NCBI GenBank assembly: GCA_039588335.1
Contig: JBDGZZ010000174.1
Span: forward strand, 1-8,545
Origin: G020351775 sp039588335
GTDB taxonomy: Bacteria; Gemmatimonadota; Gemmatimonadetes; Gemmatimonadales; GWC2-71-9
DNA length: 8,545 nt
Direction of reading: 5' to 3'
In this document: piece by piece, positions 8,101 through 8,545 of the stretch
Numbering within the stretch: position 1 is the stretch's first letter
Layout: every line of letters starts with the position of its first letter
The notes under the pieces: model-generated
Seen by the model: the letters and a program-made list of their open reading frames with translations, nothing else
What the model was told of the DNA's origin: nothing
Database searches by the model: none
Program-made: the position numbers and the translations under genes

Positions 8101-8545
8101 AGGCTCGAGGCCTTCAAGTACTCGCTGGGGGCTCGCCGGTCGAGGCGCGCTGCACCGGAAGCACCGCGCACTGTGCGCAAGGAGATTCTGAGGGAAAGGG
8201 AGCTGCTGATCCCGCAGATGTCTGACCACGCGCACGCGGTGTGTGCTGCGTTCCGCTCATGTGACATCAACGCACGTGTTCTTCCACTTCCCGACGCGGA
8301 GTCAACAGCACTGGGCAAGATGGCACTGGGTGGTAACGAATGCCTGCCATGTTCGTTGGTGCTGGGAGACATGTTGCGACACCTCCGGGATCAGAATGGA
8401 AAGCAACCGCCGCCTGCGTTCTTCATGATCTCTGGCGACGGGCCCTGCAGACTGGGGCAGTATCCGTGGCTCCAACGAGCGGTTCTGGACGACCGGGGTC
8501 ATCGTGACGTGCCGATCTTCAACGCGTCACAGGACCAGACCTTCT
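5194..8545 (+). CDS. Large double-activase / 2-hydroxyacyl-CoA dehydratase-like fusion (3' truncated)
   Basis: The frame is open from GTG 5194 to the window end: 1117 residues, no stop. Two BcrAD/BadFG/HgdC-type ATPase domains come first. Domain 1 (~7-270) has phosphate loop DIGSSS (11-16), IGGEHSK (105-111), CSAGTGAFLE with C135, and GRCAVFAKTD with C174. Domain 2 (~327-585) has DIGSTST (from D331), IGGQDSK (426-432), CAAGTGSFIEE with C450, and ERCTVF with C490. The Cys spacings of 39 and 40 match the activase residues that share a [4Fe-4S] cluster across the dimer. Then come a C608-x2-C611-x3-C615 plus C634 segment, a DUF2229-like part (~679-850; PMALLQHDMLPYW, C726), and a dehydratase-like part with GRSYTVGDP (859 on), FGCGPDSF (C934), DEHSTFTGVHTRLEAF, NECLPCS (C1050) and GPCRLGQY (C1085). 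Family members drive ATP-dependent low-potential electron transfer to an Fe-S reductase or dehydratase; full-length relatives are about 1400 residues, so a few hundred are missing. The physiological substrate is unknown. Coupling to the carbamoyltransferase gene suggests a shared pathway. Confidence 0.93.
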   Translation, partial: MSDSAVDVSLDIGSSSVKALAVTAGEDIVAQLHRPIRGQLDATLISLLEQLASIVPPERCTVTALTGSSARQYAEALDILEVNDIVAVYRGVQRLGLSAGAILEIGGEHSKFLRLGPAPDNGRRTLRDFQVNSVCSAGTGAFLEQEAHRLNLSIDEFSEHARSARHAIKVAGRCAVFAKTDIVHRHQTGVPVEDIAYSLCQAIARHVAAELIRGRQFHVPVVFVGGVASNTGMQRALREVLQLDDGGLEVPSRHVFADALGALEVARGEAAVPGRDLLSLIELVGRRLREGNYSPRKRPSLAVLTAGSSAGPRVKGKARGRVRPGGMLGIDIGSTSTNAAYLSRDGEVQDYVTVPTRGRVLAAAHKCLGELEGRCPDLEPAAVGVTGSGRRLVAEMLGADLAVDEITAHAAGGVEFVPNASTIFDIGGQDSKFIQLNGGGVVGFEMNKVCAAGTGSFIEEMAELLGLAIIGEFADEAKRSEAPVELGERCTVFMGSELARQLQEGCSRQDLAAGLCYAVVNNYLSRVVGRHRIGRPVVFQGGVANNEAVVAALQNVLQHEVHVHPFNEIAGAIGAALLAARKQGERLSNFRGAMTIDPESIHSSYFDCQRCANQCTIHLTRSGVGKKFFSGGLCDRFDGRTAEEQQGTVVATDLFAEREQLLNQWLQPAPDGEEAELGIPMALLQHDMLPYWSVFLNRLGVSYRLSSPTTRQTMETGAGSSHANTCLPLKVAYGHCAELIDRGSKRLLLPSVANLGSRTVNERLDHLCPAVQAWPFTAKAIFGCDVEFLTPRIRFSIPHVAAKDIVQLGRDLGASRKRTLAAHQSGLEALDSFNREMVRRGTQLLSERQDGETYAVVLGRSYTVGDPQIWLRLKQVMDEVGITPIPMDMVPDEPLHSESLHGMYWLYGKRMLQAARALARLDSVPVIFLSTFGCGPDSFIVHMLRRDLGAVPLLELEVDEHSTFTGVHTRLEAFKYSLGARRSRRAAPEAPRTVRKEILRERELLIPQMSDHAHAVCAAFRSCDINARVLPLPDAESTALGKMALGGNECLPCSLVLGDMLRHLRDQNGKQPPPAFFMISGDGPCRLGQYPWLQRAVLDDRGHRDVPIFNASQDQTF

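Noticed and set aside
1..8545. CRISPR array, tRNA/rRNA gene, transposase or attachment site
   Set aside because: The window is almost wholly explained by five coding regions; no regularly spaced repeats, tRNA-like stems or transposase motifs were seen on either strand.

Overview
All five genes lie on the plus strand and are packed almost without gaps, so the window reads as the inside of one operon that continues past both ends. The DNA is GC-rich by eye, uses GTG starts freely, and has GTGA stop/start overlaps at three of its four junctions. Two of the enzymes, a B12-type radical SAM protein and a 2-hydroxyacyl-CoA dehydratase-activase-type ATPase, carry oxygen-sensitive iron-sulfur clusters in their families. 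This points to a bacterium that lives, or runs this pathway, under low oxygen. The sequence alone does not fix the phylum.

Layout. 1-903: C-terminal part of an FkbH-type HAD/acyltransferase protein, whose family loads three-carbon glyceryl units from 1,3-bisphosphoglycerate onto a carrier protein. 900-2414: B12-binding-domain radical SAM enzyme. 2411-3340: class I SAM-dependent methyltransferase. 3347-5197: NodU/CmcH/TobZ-type O-carbamoyltransferase with an unusual N-terminal insertion. 5194-8545: the first 1117 residues of a very large single-chain protein with two BcrAD/BadFG/HgdC-type ATPase (activase) domains, a Cys-rich DUF2229-like segment and a dehydratase-like C-terminal region, cut by the window end. 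No intergenic space exceeds 6 bases; no promoter, terminator, RNA gene, repeat array or mobile element is visible.

Working together (inference). The gene set looks like tailoring and precursor-supply functions of a small-molecule or surface-glycan pathway: an FkbH-made carrier-bound unit, a radical SAM step (possibly C-methylation at an unactivated carbon), a conventional methylation, an O-carbamoylation, and an ATP-driven low-potential electron transfer able to power a difficult reduction or dehydration. No synthase module, carrier protein, glycosyltransferase or transporter is in view, so the product class is open. The combination of an FkbH protein, a carbamoyltransferase and a fused activase/reductase in one translationally coupled operon is the most noteworthy point, because the large fused activases have no well-defined physiological substrate.
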